Positions 33,239-41,411 of a DNA stretch of 64,000 bases are shown one piece after another. Position numbers and translations under genes: made by a program. The notes under the pieces are model-generated. The model made no database searches, was not told the DNA's origin, and saw only the letters and a list, made by a program, of their open reading frames with translations. The stretch is from JAFGJU01 sp964570935 (GTDB lineage Bacteria > Eisenbacteria > RBG-16-71-46 > JAFGJU01): assembly GCA_964570935.1 (NCBI GenBank), contig CAZMZP010000060.1, positions 1 to 64,000 on the forward strand, read 5' to 3'. Every line of letters begins with the position of its first letter. Position 1 is the stretch's first letter.

Positions 33239-33646
33239 TCGGGCCTCCCGGGCAGCGCATGCAGTGTCGTCACACGGCGCGGGCGCCGTGAACAGGCGCC
33301 AAAATAGGAGGAAGTTCCCCGCCGCAGTGTGCTTTCGGCAGCCCCGAAACCTCGCCTTGTGAAGATAGCCCGCCTTACAAGTTAGGCTCAAGCGCTGAAA
33401 GATCACGCCCTAGGCAGGGAACTCCGCTTCGCTAACACGAAAACGCTAACAGACGGATGAACCGCCTGTCAACAGCAAAAACGCCGCGGTCGCGACTCCC
33501 CGCTTCCGGTGCCCCGTCCGGCAGCGGCGTGCGCCCGGCGCGGCCGCCCACCGGGGTCATCGGGCGCTTGAACTCCGCGGGGGCATGTGGCACACTCCAT
33601 TCGGCGCTACCGCGGACGACGCACGTGTTTCTTCAGGGAGGTCTGC
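33239..33646. other. Intergenic region between the lipoprotein gene and galE
   Basis: About 408 nt separating divergent genes. It holds a perfect 8-bp inverted repeat at 33273-33290 and a weak galE promoter candidate (TTGAAC-N17-CACACT, about 33568-33596). No further gene is supported. Confidence 0.5.
33273..33290. promoter_or_regulatory. Perfect 8-bp inverted repeat upstream of the lipoprotein gene
   Basis: CACGGCGC, 2-nt centre, GCGCCGTG. It lies 35 nt upstream of the lipoprotein start and could be an operator or a leader hairpin; GC-rich palindromes also arise by chance here. Confidence 0.3.
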
Positions 33647-34627
33647 ATGAACGTCCTGGTCACCGGTGGAGCGGGTTACATCGGCAGCGTGGTGGTCGAG
33701 CTCCTAATAAAGAAGGGGCATTCCGTGGTCGTGTTCGACAACTTCTCGACCGGGCACAGGGCGGCCGTGGACGCGTCAGCGCAGGTCGTTCCGGGTGACC
33801 TCGCGGACGCGGCGGAGGTCGAGAGGTTGTTCGGCGGGAACATGTTCAACTGCGTGATGCACCTCGCGGGCGACAGTCTGGTCGAAGAGTCGATGCGACT
33901 GCCGGAGAAGTACTACTGGAGCGGGCTCTGCTCCGGGCTCAACCTGCTCACCGCGATGGTCAGACACGGGGCGAAGAGGATCGTGTTCTCGTCCTCGGCG
34001 TCCGTCTACGGCGACCCGGAATACGTGCCCATCACGGAGTCGGCGCCGACGAGGCCGCAGAACCCTTACGGGGAGGTCAAGCTCGCTTTCGAACGAGCGC
34101 TGCACTGGTTCCAGGTAGCGCACGGCTTGAGCTACGTGTCCCTGCGGTACTTCAACGCCGCGGGCGCCACAGAGGCCCACGGCGAGCACCACACCCCGGA
34201 AACGCATCTAATCCCGCTGGTGCTCAGGGCGGCTCTCGGCCAGAGCGAGGCGGTGGAGGTCTTCGGCACGGACTATCCGACGGAAGACGGCACGTGCGTT
34301 AGAGACTACGTGCACGTCCTGGATCTCGCGGAAGCCCACGTACTCGGGCTGAGCGCACTGCTCAGGAATAAGACAGGGATCTTCAACCTTGGAAACGGGA
34401 ACGGCTACTCGGTCAAGCAGGTGCTGGCCGCAGCCGGCGAGGTTACGAGGACCGAGATTGCGCAGCGGAGCGTCGAGCGAAGGCCCGGCGACCCGGCGCG
34501 GCTGGTGGCGAGCTCGGAGAAGGCGATGAGCGAGTTGGGCTGGAAACCCGCCCACGCTTCGCTGAACGAGATGATACAGAGCGCCTGGAGCTGGATGAAG
34601 GCGTTTCCGACCGGGTATTCCGACTGA
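33647..34627 (+). CDS. galE: UDP-glucose 4-epimerase
   Basis: 326 aa from the ATG at 33647 (GGGAGGT upstream). Extended SDR epimerase interconverting UDP-glucose and UDP-galactose. Visible: VLVTGGAGYIGS NAD motif, VVFDNFSTGHR, the SSSASVYGDP serine block, the catalytic YxxxK in NPYGEVKLAFE, RYFNAAGA, DGTCVRDYVHVLDLAEAH and FNLGNGNGYSVKQV. The segment after SLVEESM reads KYYWSGLCSG instead of the usual KYYxNN, a small deviation. Other NDP-sugar epimerase activity is possible. Confidence 0.93.
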   Translation: MNVLVTGGAGYIGSVVVELLIKKGHSVVVFDNFSTGHRAAVDASAQVVPGDLADAAEVERLFGGNMFNCVMHLAGDSLVEESMRLPEKYYWSGLCSGLNLLTAMVRHGAKRIVFSSSASVYGDPEYVPITESAPTRPQNPYGEVKLAFERALHWFQVAHGLSYVSLRYFNAAGATEAHGEHHTPETHLIPLVLRAALGQSEAVEVFGTDYPTEDGTCVRDYVHVLDLAEAHVLGLSALLRNKTGIFNLGNGNGYSVKQVLAAAGEVTRTEIAQRSVERRPGDPARLVASSEKAMSELGWKPAHASLNEMIQSAWSWMKAFPTGYSD

Positions 34628-34690
34628 CACGGGACTGGCGGTGCACCGGGGCCGGTCGAAGCCGCGCGGAGTCGCGCGCAGGAAACGGAC

Positions 34691-35119
34691 ATGGACACCA
34701 TCGAAGTCAGCACGCGCTCAAGAACCGAGATGATAGACATCACCGAACAGGTGGCCGGGTGTGTGCGCAGGGCGGGCGCCACTGAGGGTCTTTGCACCGT
34801 CTGGGTACCGCACACGACGGCCGCGGTCACGGTGAACGAAGGGGCCGACCCCTCAGTCAAGAGGGACGTGCTCGACGCTCTGAACAGACTCGTTCCGTTC
34901 GAGGCCGATTACCGCCACACCGAGGGGAATTCCGCGGCCCACATCAAGTCAAGCCTCGTGGGAGTTTCCCTCTCGATCCCGGTGGTGAACGGAGGCCTCC
35001 TCCTGGGCACATGGCAGTCGGTCTTCTTCTGCGAGTTCGACGGGCCGCGCAGGAGAAAGGTGCACGTGACGGTCGCGGACCAGGGCCGGCGGCCGGCCCC
35101 ACGTCAGCCCGGAGTATGA
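34691..35119 (+). CDS. YjbQ family protein (UPF0047)
   Basis: 142 aa. Motifs CTVWVPHTTAAVTVNEGADPSVKRD, HTEGNSAAHIKSSLVG, and LGTWQSVFFCEFDGPRRRKV match the YjbQ/UPF0047 family, some members of which can replace thiamine-phosphate synthase. The conserved His residues (VPHTTA, NSAAHIK) are present. Located between galE and rarA, one nucleotide before the rarA start. Confidence 0.92.
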   Translation: MDTIEVSTRSRTEMIDITEQVAGCVRRAGATEGLCTVWVPHTTAAVTVNEGADPSVKRDVLDALNRLVPFEADYRHTEGNSAAHIKSSLVGVSLSIPVVNGGLLLGTWQSVFFCEFDGPRRRKVHVTVADQGRRPAPRQPGV

Positions 35120-35120
35120 A

Positions 35121-36485
35121 TTGAGCAACATGGACCTTTTCCCCTCCGATGCCAAGCCCGCCGGCAGGCCGTTCTCGCCGCTGGCGGACAGGATGCGGCC
35201 TCGCAGCTTCGAGGAGTTCGTGGGCCAGGAGCACGTAGTGGGGCCCGGGAAAGTGCTCCGTAAGGCCATCGAGAGCGACGAGCTGCAGTCCATCATACTG
35301 TGGGGGCCGCCGGGGACGGGCAAGACCACGATCGCTCGCATAATAGCCAGCATGACGAACTCGCAGTTCATCGCTTTCAGCGCCGTGACGGCCGGAGTGA
35401 AGGAGATCAGGGAGGTCATCGTGAAGGCGACGGCCGAGAGACGGTGCTCCGGCAGGAAGACGATACTCTTCGTGGACGAGATTCACAGGTTCAACAAGGC
35501 TCAGCAGGACGCCTTCCTTCCTCACGTAGAGAACGGCACGGTAGTGCTCATCGGGGCGACCACCGAGAACCCTTCCTTCGAAGTCATATCAGCGCTGCTC
35601 TCCCGCTCCCGCGTCTTCGTGCTGTATCCGCTGAGTGTGCCGGAGATCAAGTCCGTGGTGGAGAGGGCGGCCGCCGACGGGGAGAGGGGCCTCGCCCCGC
35701 TTAACCCCGTCGTGGAGGAGGAGGCCCTGAGCTTCCTGGCGAACACGTCCGGCGGAGACGCCAGGGTGGCGCTGAACGCGCTCGAGCTCGCGGTCATGAC
35801 CACCGAGCCGGGCAGGGACGGGAGGCGCGTCGTGACCCTGGCCGGCGTCCAGGAGGCGATGCAGAAGCGGGCGCTGCTGTACGACAGGGATGGCGAGGAG
35901 CACTACAACATAATATCAGCTCTTCACAAGAGTCTGAGGGGCGGTGACGCGGACGCGTCCCTGTACTGGCTGGCGCGCATGCTGGAGGCAGGGGAGGACC
36001 CCCTCTACGTGGCGCGCCGCCTGGTGCGTTTTGCGTCGGAGGACGTGGGGAACGCGGACCCGCAGGCTCTGGTGCTGGCCGTGGCGGTGAAGGAGGCCGT
36101 GCACTTCATAGGAATGCCCGAGGGTTCGACGGCGCTGGCCCAGGCAGTGGTCTATCTGGCCACGGCCCCGAAGAGCAACGCTCTCTACACCGCCTATTCG
36201 GCCGTCCAGAAAGAAGTGGGGGAAGGAGAGAACCCTCCGGTGCCGCTCCAGATAAGGAACGCGCCTACGGCCCTGATGGGCGCCCTGGGCTACGGCAAGG
36301 ACTACATGTATCCGCACGACTTCCCCGGCAAGGTCGTGGACCAGGACTACCTGCCGGAGTCCCTCAAGGGCAAGAGCTACTACCACCCCGCCGAATCCGG
36401 GTTCGAGTCAGAGATAGGAAGAAGGATCGAGGAGTGGCGGAAGAAACGAGACGCCCTGAGGAAGCAGGCTTCACGCCCGGACTAA
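35121..36485 (+). CDS. rarA: Replication-associated recombination protein A
   Basis: 454 aa from a TTG at 35121 with GGAG 6 nt upstream; the in-frame ATG at 35130 is the alternative. AAA+ ATPase of the clamp-loader clade acting at stalled forks. Visible: MRPRSFEEFVGQEHVVGPG, Walker A ILWGPPGTGKTTIA, Walker B ILFVDEIHRFNKAQQD, sensor LIGATTENPSFEV, SRSRVFVLYPL, arginine-finger region, GGDARVALNALELA, and the RarA C-terminal domain (EEHYNIISALHKSLRGGDADA, ASEDVGNADPQAL). The 3' end overlaps the convergent radical SAM gene by 15 nt. Confidence 0.96.
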   Translation: MSNMDLFPSDAKPAGRPFSPLADRMRPRSFEEFVGQEHVVGPGKVLRKAIESDELQSIILWGPPGTGKTTIARIIASMTNSQFIAFSAVTAGVKEIREVIVKATAERRCSGRKTILFVDEIHRFNKAQQDAFLPHVENGTVVLIGATTENPSFEVISALLSRSRVFVLYPLSVPEIKSVVERAAADGERGLAPLNPVVEEEALSFLANTSGGDARVALNALELAVMTTEPGRDGRRVVTLAGVQEAMQKRALLYDRDGEEHYNIISALHKSLRGGDADASLYWLARMLEAGEDPLYVARRLVRFASEDVGNADPQALVLAVAVKEAVHFIGMPEGSTALAQAVVYLATAPKSNALYTAYSAVQKEVGEGENPPVPLQIRNAPTALMGALGYGKDYMYPHDFPGKVVDQDYLPESLKGKSYYHPAESGFESEIGRRIEEWRKKRDALRKQASRPD

Positions 36486-37400
36486 CTTCTGAGCCCAACC
36501 CTGCGAGAACCCCAGGTCCATCATCTTCTTGAGCGCGCGGCCGTATTCCGCGCGAGTAATTCTTCTGTCGAGGGGCGGCGTGCCCTCTGCCTTGTGTGCG
36601 GGGAAGTACTGGGCCATGAGGCTGATGAAGCTCCCCGTCGACACCTCCTTCGCTATGAACTCCAGCGTTTCCTCGGTTCCGCTGATCGACTCGGGCAGGA
36701 CCAGAAGCCTGATGACGAGACCCCTCAGTCCCACTCCGTCCGCGTCCACGGTGAGGTCTCCGACCTGCCTGTGCATTTCTTTGATGGCGGGCCTGTTGTG
36801 CGTGGCGTAGCCCGGCGCTCCGGAGTACTTGAGGCCCGCCTCGTCGGTGGCGTATCTCATGTCGGGCATGTATATGTCCACGACGCCGTCCAGCAGTCGC
36901 AAGACCTCGACCAGCTCGTAGCCGCCGGTGTTGTACACGACGGGGAGCCTCAGGCCCCGCTCGGCTGCCAGGGCCAGACTCGACAGGATCTGCGGCATGT
37001 AGTGCGTGGGAGTCACGAAGTTGATGTTGTGACAGCCCCGCGCCTGAAGCGAGAGCATCATCCCGGCTAGCTCGTCCTCCGTGACTTCGTTGCCGTGTCC
37101 GAGCTGGCTGATGGGGTAGTTCTGGCAGTAGGCGCACTTGAGGCTGCAGTTGGTCAGGAAAACGGTGCCCGAACCCCTGGCGCCCGATATGGGCGGCTCT
37201 TCGCCGAAGTGCGCGTTGTGGCTTGAGACCATTGGCCTCGACCCCGCGCCGCACACGCCCAGCTCGCCCGCTGTCCTGTCCACGCCGCATTTTCTCGGGC
37301 ATACGGAGCAGCTCCGGAGCAGCTCCATCGCCTCCAGCGCCCGAGCTTTGAGGCTTCCATCGTTCAGAACGTTAAGGTATGATGGACGTTTGAGAGACAG
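36471..37400 (-). CDS. Radical SAM protein (PFL-activase/AmrS-like), apparent CTG start
   Basis: 309 aa if started at a CTG at 37400, which has a perfect AAGGAGGT at 6 nt spacing. The first ATG is 72 nt further in (37328). The extra N-terminal residues (KRPSYLNVLNDGSLKARALEAMELLRSC) match what I know as the usual opening of this family, so the upstream start is favoured. A Cys-rich N-terminal cap (CSVCPRKCGVDR...GVCGAG) precedes the 4Fe-4S site CSLKCAYCQN. Further motifs: GCHNINFVTPTHY, VVYNTGGYE, and DIYMPDMRYA. Related to pyruvate-formate-lyase-activating and AmmeMemoRadiSam proteins; substrate unknown. Divergent from dnaE. Confidence 0.85.
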   Translation of the reverse strand: MSLKRPSYLNVLNDGSLKARALEAMELLRSCSVCPRKCGVDRTAGELGVCGAGSRPMVSSHNAHFGEEPPISGARGSGTVFLTNCSLKCAYCQNYPISQLGHGNEVTEDELAGMMLSLQARGCHNINFVTPTHYMPQILSSLALAAERGLRLPVVYNTGGYELVEVLRLLDGVVDIYMPDMRYATDEAGLKYSGAPGYATHNRPAIKEMHRQVGDLTVDADGVGLRGLVIRLLVLPESISGTEETLEFIAKEVSTGSFISLMAQYFPAHKAEGTPPLDRRITRAEYGRALKKMMDLGFSQGWAQKLVRA

Positions 37401-37465
37401 GGTTCTACCTCCTTGGGAAGCATCTTCGGAAACACCATCCGGGAACAGCGATTATAGCAGGGCCA

Positions 37466-40400
37466 ATGAGCACAGTGCACGGATTCGTCCATCTCCATCT
37501 ACACACAGAGTACAGCCTGCTCGACGGGATGTGCCGGATAGGCCCGCTCATGGACGCGGTGCTTCAGCGCGGCATGAACGCCGTGGCGATGACGGATCAT
37601 CTGTCGTTCTTCGGTGTCGTGCCGTTCGTGAAGGAGGCGCAGGCCCGGGGCGTGAAGCCGATCGTCGGCTGCGAGCTGGAGATGCTGGGACTCGCGTCGG
37701 CGGACAGGGACAGGCAACCCGGAAAGGAGCGCGAGACTGAACGAGAGCGCCAGCCGGCAAAGGAATGCCAGCCCGGTAAAATGGCGGCGACTCGCACGCA
37801 TCATATCGTGTTACTTGCAGAAAACAATGCAGGTTACACCAATCTTCTCAAGTTGGTTAGCAAGGCTCTCACGAGAGAGGACGACCTCCGTGGGTGCGTC
37901 ACGGCCGAGGATGTTTCCAGTCTGCGCGCCGGCCTCATAGGCCTGAGCGGCTGCATGCAGTGCGAGGTCGCCACAGCGTTCTTCAAGAAGGGAGCCAAAC
38001 CTGCTGCCAGGCTGATTTCGTCGTACAAAGAGCTCTTCGGCATCGGCAACTGGTTCCTGGAACTCTCGCGGCACGGCGCGGACAGGGAAGCCGAGCTGAA
38101 CTCGTTTCTGACGTCCCAGTCGGAGGCCCAGGGCGTGGAGCTCGTGGCGACCAACGACGTGCACTACCTGGACAAGGCCGAGGCTCCGGCGCACGAGGTG
38201 CTGCTTGCCGTACAGACGGCCACTCATCTCGGAGACCCGGACCGGGTGAAGCTGGGCTCGCATGAATACTACCTAAAGAGCGCGGAAGAGATGCGGGAGC
38301 TGTTCAGGGACTTGCCGCGCGCCGTGGCCCTCACCTCCGAGATCGCGGACAGGTGCAGGGTCAACTTCGCGTTCGGCACACCGCATCTGCCCAACTTCGA
38401 CATATCGCCCGGCCAGACCGCGCGCAGCTACCTCAAGATGAAATGTGAGCAGGGCCTCAGGGAGCGCTTCGCCGAGGAGCAGCGCGCCGCGGCGCGGGAA
38501 CGGCTGGAGCACGAGCTCAACGTCGTGGCAGACAAGGGACTCTCCGGCTATTTCCTGGTGGTGTGGGACCTCGTGCGTTTCGCCAAGTCCAAGCGGATAC
38601 CCGTCGGCCCGGGCAGGGGGTCGTCGGTGGGCAGCCTCATCTCCTACTGTCTGGGCATAACCGAGGTCGACCCCATTAAGCATAACCTCGTGTTCGAACG
38701 ATTCCTGACGAGAGAACGTTCTGGACTGCCCGACATCGACGTGGACCTGTGTCACAAGTGCAGGGACGACGTAATCCAGTACCTCGTGGGCAAGTACGGT
38801 CGGGAGCGCGTGGCGCACATCGCGACCCTGGACACGCTCGCCCCGCGGAGCGCCGTCAGGGACGCCGGCAGAGCCCTCGGCATAGACGATGACGTCATAG
38901 ACCGGGTTGCCGGCGCCATACCGGGAGGGTCCATCGACACCATAGAAGACGCGCTGCGGGAGTCGGCCTCGCTGTCACGCATCTACGATACCGACGACAG
39001 GGCCAAGCGGCTGATGGACAGCGCCAGGGCCATCCAGGGGCTTCCGAGACACGCCTCGGTCCACGCCGGCGGGGTCCTGATCACGGACGCGCCGCTGACC
39101 AGGTACGTTGCCCTGCAGAAGCTGCACAGCGGAGAAACGATAGCACAGATAACAAAGGACCCGATCGAGGAGTTGGGGCTTCTCAAGATAGACCTGCTGG
39201 GCCTCAGGTTCCTGACCGCGCTTCACGAGGCCGCCGACCTTGTCGGTAAGCGCAAAGGCGCGAAGTTCGAGGTGACGTCCATACCCCTGGGCGACGCGGC
39301 CGCGTACGAGCTCATTGCGTCAGGCGACACGCACGGCGTGTTCCAGCTGGAGAGCGCCGGAATGCAAGACCTATTAAGGAAGCTCAAGCCGGACCGGTTC
39401 GAAGACATCGTGGCGGTGATTTCGCTGTTCAGGCCCGGTCCGATCGGAGGAGGCCTCCTGGACAAGTACATCGCGCGCAGGCACGGCCGCGAGGAAGTGT
39501 CTTACCCCCATCCGTCTCTGGAGCCGGTGCTCAGGGAGACTTACGGAGTCGTGCTCTACCAGGAACAGGTGATGGAGGTCGCGCGGGTGCTGGCGGACTT
39601 CTCGATGGAGGAGGCGGACGTGCTCCGCTCCTCCATTACCGGACGGAAGCCGGCTCAGCTGGCCGGAATGAGGCACAGGTTCGTGTCCGGAGCCATCGAG
39701 AAGGGCGTGGAGATGGAGACGGCGGAGAGGGTGTTCGAGCTGCTTCTCCATTTCGGAGGATTCGGCTACAACAAGTCCCACAGCGTCGCGTTTGCCCTCA
39801 CGACCTACCGCTGCGCTTACATGATGGCCAATCACACGAGCGAGTACGTGACCACTCTTCTGAACAACAATTTCGGGTTCGTGGAGCGCATGCGAAACTA
39901 CATGGCGGTCGCCCGCGAGAGAGGAGTCGAGTTCCTCCCGTGCGACGCGAACAAGGGTGACGCCGAGTTCACACTGGAGGACGAGTCCATCAGAGCCGGC
40001 CTGGCAGTCGTGAAGCACGTGGGAGAAGCCAGCGCAAAGGCCACAGTCGCCGAGCGGGACGCCGGCGGCGAGTTCGGGTCTTTCAGCGATTTCTGCGCCA
40101 GGACGCGCGACACGCTCAACAGGCAGGCCGTGGAGAGTCTCATCAAGTCCGGGGCCCTCGACTTCACCGGCCTCAAGCGCTCGCAGATGGCGGCGGTGCT
40201 GAACCAGGTCCTGAAGGCCGCCTCGGACGAGGCCGAGGGCGTGAGTGTGGCGGAGTCCGGGCAGATCGAGCTCGGGCTCAGGTTGAAGCGGAGGACGGAC
40301 GAATTCGTCGAAATACCAGACATGGACGAGTGGCCGCAGGAGCAACTCCGCTCGAAAGAGTGGGAGGTGACCGACCTCTACATCAGCGAGCATCCGCTCC

Positions 40401-41080
40401 GCGACAGGGCGGGTCTGCTAAGGCAGATGGGTGTTCTGTCCGTGGAGCAGGCTCTTTACTCCGGGGACGGCGACCGCGTGTCCGTGGCAGGGATACTCTC
40501 CGAGTACAGAAGGGTGCGAGCCAAGAACGGCAAGCCCATGGCATTCCTGACCGTCCGCGACGAAACCGGGGTCATTGAAGTCGTGGTCTTTCCGACGGTG
40601 TTCGAGAAGCTGGCGAAGGTCGAACACGGGAAGTCGCGGGCCCCGTCCATAAGTCTTACCAGAGACGAACCGCTCGTCGTCACCGGAAGGATACAGGTGC
40701 AGGAGAACGCCAAGATAATCTGCGACAGCCTGGAGCAGCTGGAAACAGTGCAGGAGCGTTTCTACTCGACCGGAGTCCTGGAGCTGGGTCTCAGGAAGGG
40801 CTTCAAGAACTTCTCAAAGCTCAAGAACGCGCTCCTCTCCGCGCCCGGGAATTCCGAGGTCAGGATAGAATGGGTGCCTTCCGTTGTGTCTCCGGACGAA
40901 GACACGCAGGCGGAGATAGATTCCCTCAAGAGGCACAGGGTGCAGTTGAGCGACGAGCTCTTGGCGGACGTGGAGAAGCTGGTGGGGAAGGGCAACGTGC
41001 GCGTGCACTCGGCGAGGCGGGTGACCGAGAGCGAAACGTCACCGCCAGCGGGCCGCCGGGCTGAGAAGCCGCAAGGTTGA
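37466..41080 (+). CDS. dnaE: DNA polymerase III subunit alpha
   Basis: 1204 aa replicative polymerase. N-terminal PHP domain (FVHLHLHTEYSLLDG ... VAMTDHLSFFG), the polymerase core with catalytic aspartates in GLPDIDVDL (~residue 420-428), GPGRGSSVGSLISYCLGI, the finger region RPGPIGGGLLDKYI and GVVLYQEQVMEVA, HhH region GFGYNKSHSVAFA, an OB fold (RVSVAGILSEYRRVRAKNG, ~1010-1040) and a C-terminal domain. A low-complexity charged insertion (~residues 76-105, Arg/Glu/Gln/Pro/Lys) interrupts the PHP domain. DnaE1-type by length. No ribosome site precedes the ATG, only TATAGC 8 nt upstream. Confidence 0.97.
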   Translation: MSTVHGFVHLHLHTEYSLLDGMCRIGPLMDAVLQRGMNAVAMTDHLSFFGVVPFVKEAQARGVKPIVGCELEMLGLASADRDRQPGKERETERERQPAKECQPGKMAATRTHHIVLLAENNAGYTNLLKLVSKALTREDDLRGCVTAEDVSSLRAGLIGLSGCMQCEVATAFFKKGAKPAARLISSYKELFGIGNWFLELSRHGADREAELNSFLTSQSEAQGVELVATNDVHYLDKAEAPAHEVLLAVQTATHLGDPDRVKLGSHEYYLKSAEEMRELFRDLPRAVALTSEIADRCRVNFAFGTPHLPNFDISPGQTARSYLKMKCEQGLRERFAEEQRAAARERLEHELNVVADKGLSGYFLVVWDLVRFAKSKRIPVGPGRGSSVGSLISYCLGITEVDPIKHNLVFERFLTRERSGLPDIDVDLCHKCRDDVIQYLVGKYGRERVAHIATLDTLAPRSAVRDAGRALGIDDDVIDRVAGAIPGGSIDTIEDALRESASLSRIYDTDDRAKRLMDSARAIQGLPRHASVHAGGVLITDAPLTRYVALQKLHSGETIAQITKDPIEELGLLKIDLLGLRFLTALHEAADLVGKRKGAKFEVTSIPLGDAAAYELIASGDTHGVFQLESAGMQDLLRKLKPDRFEDIVAVISLFRPGPIGGGLLDKYIARRHGREEVSYPHPSLEPVLRETYGVVLYQEQVMEVARVLADFSMEEADVLRSSITGRKPAQLAGMRHRFVSGAIEKGVEMETAERVFELLLHFGGFGYNKSHSVAFALTTYRCAYMMANHTSEYVTTLLNNNFGFVERMRNYMAVARERGVEFLPCDANKGDAEFTLEDESIRAGLAVVKHVGEASAKATVAERDAGGEFGSFSDFCARTRDTLNRQAVESLIKSGALDFTGLKRSQMAAVLNQVLKAASDEAEGVSVAESGQIELGLRLKRRTDEFVEIPDMDEWPQEQLRSKEWEVTDLYISEHPLRDRAGLLRQMGVLSVEQALYSGDGDRVSVAGILSEYRRVRAKNGKPMAFLTVRDETGVIEVVVFPTVFEKLAKVEHGKSRAPSISLTRDEPLVVTGRIQVQENAKIICDSLEQLETVQERFYSTGVLELGLRKGFKNFSKLKNALLSAPGNSEVRIEWVPSVVSPDEDTQAEIDSLKRHRVQLSDELLADVEKLVGKGNVRVHSARRVTESETSPPAGRRAEKPQG

Positions 41081-41106
41081 CAGCCCGCGCCGACTTCTGC
41101 TACATT
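41077..41106 (+). promoter_or_regulatory. Sigma70-type promoter of tRNA-Glu
   Basis: TTGACA (41077-41082), 18 nt, TACATT (41101-41106). The -35 box overlaps the dnaE stop codon. The best promoter match in the window; a start near 41113 lies 27 nt before the tRNA. Confidence 0.6.
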
Positions 41107-41139
41107 CACCCGAGCTCGCTCCGCGAGCCATTTCTTTGC

Positions 41140-41215
41140 GTCCCCATCGTCTAATCGGTTAGGACACCGCTCTTTCAAGGCGGCAACAGGGGTTCAAATC
41201 CCCTTGGGGACGCCA
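41140..41215 (+). tRNA. tRNA-Glu (anticodon TTC)
   Basis: A complete cloverleaf: acceptor GTCCCCA/TGGGGAC, D arm with AATCGGTTA loop, anticodon stem CCGCT with GGCGG around loop CTTTCAA, T arm with loop TTCAAAT, and an encoded CCA (41213-41215). Confidence 0.97.
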
Positions 41216-41327
41216 GCTCTATTGCCCGGGTGCTCGGCTTGTTCTCCACGTACCCCGGTCCCAAGCGCTCCCGGGCCAACACCGCAGTCTGCGGCCCCTG
41301 TCCTGTGCGTTCCGGCCCCAAAACCCC

Positions 41328-41356
41328 TTGACGCATGTGACCTCTTATCCTACATT
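41328..41356 (+). promoter_or_regulatory. Sigma70-type promoter of the kinase cluster
   Basis: TTGACG (41328-41333), 17 nt, TACATT (41351-41356). It gives a ~50-nt leader before the first kinase. Confidence 0.55.
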
Positions 41357-41411
41357 CAAGCTGCTGAACTAGATACTCCGGCATGTCCCTGGCCTTTCCA
41401 AGGAGCTGCGC

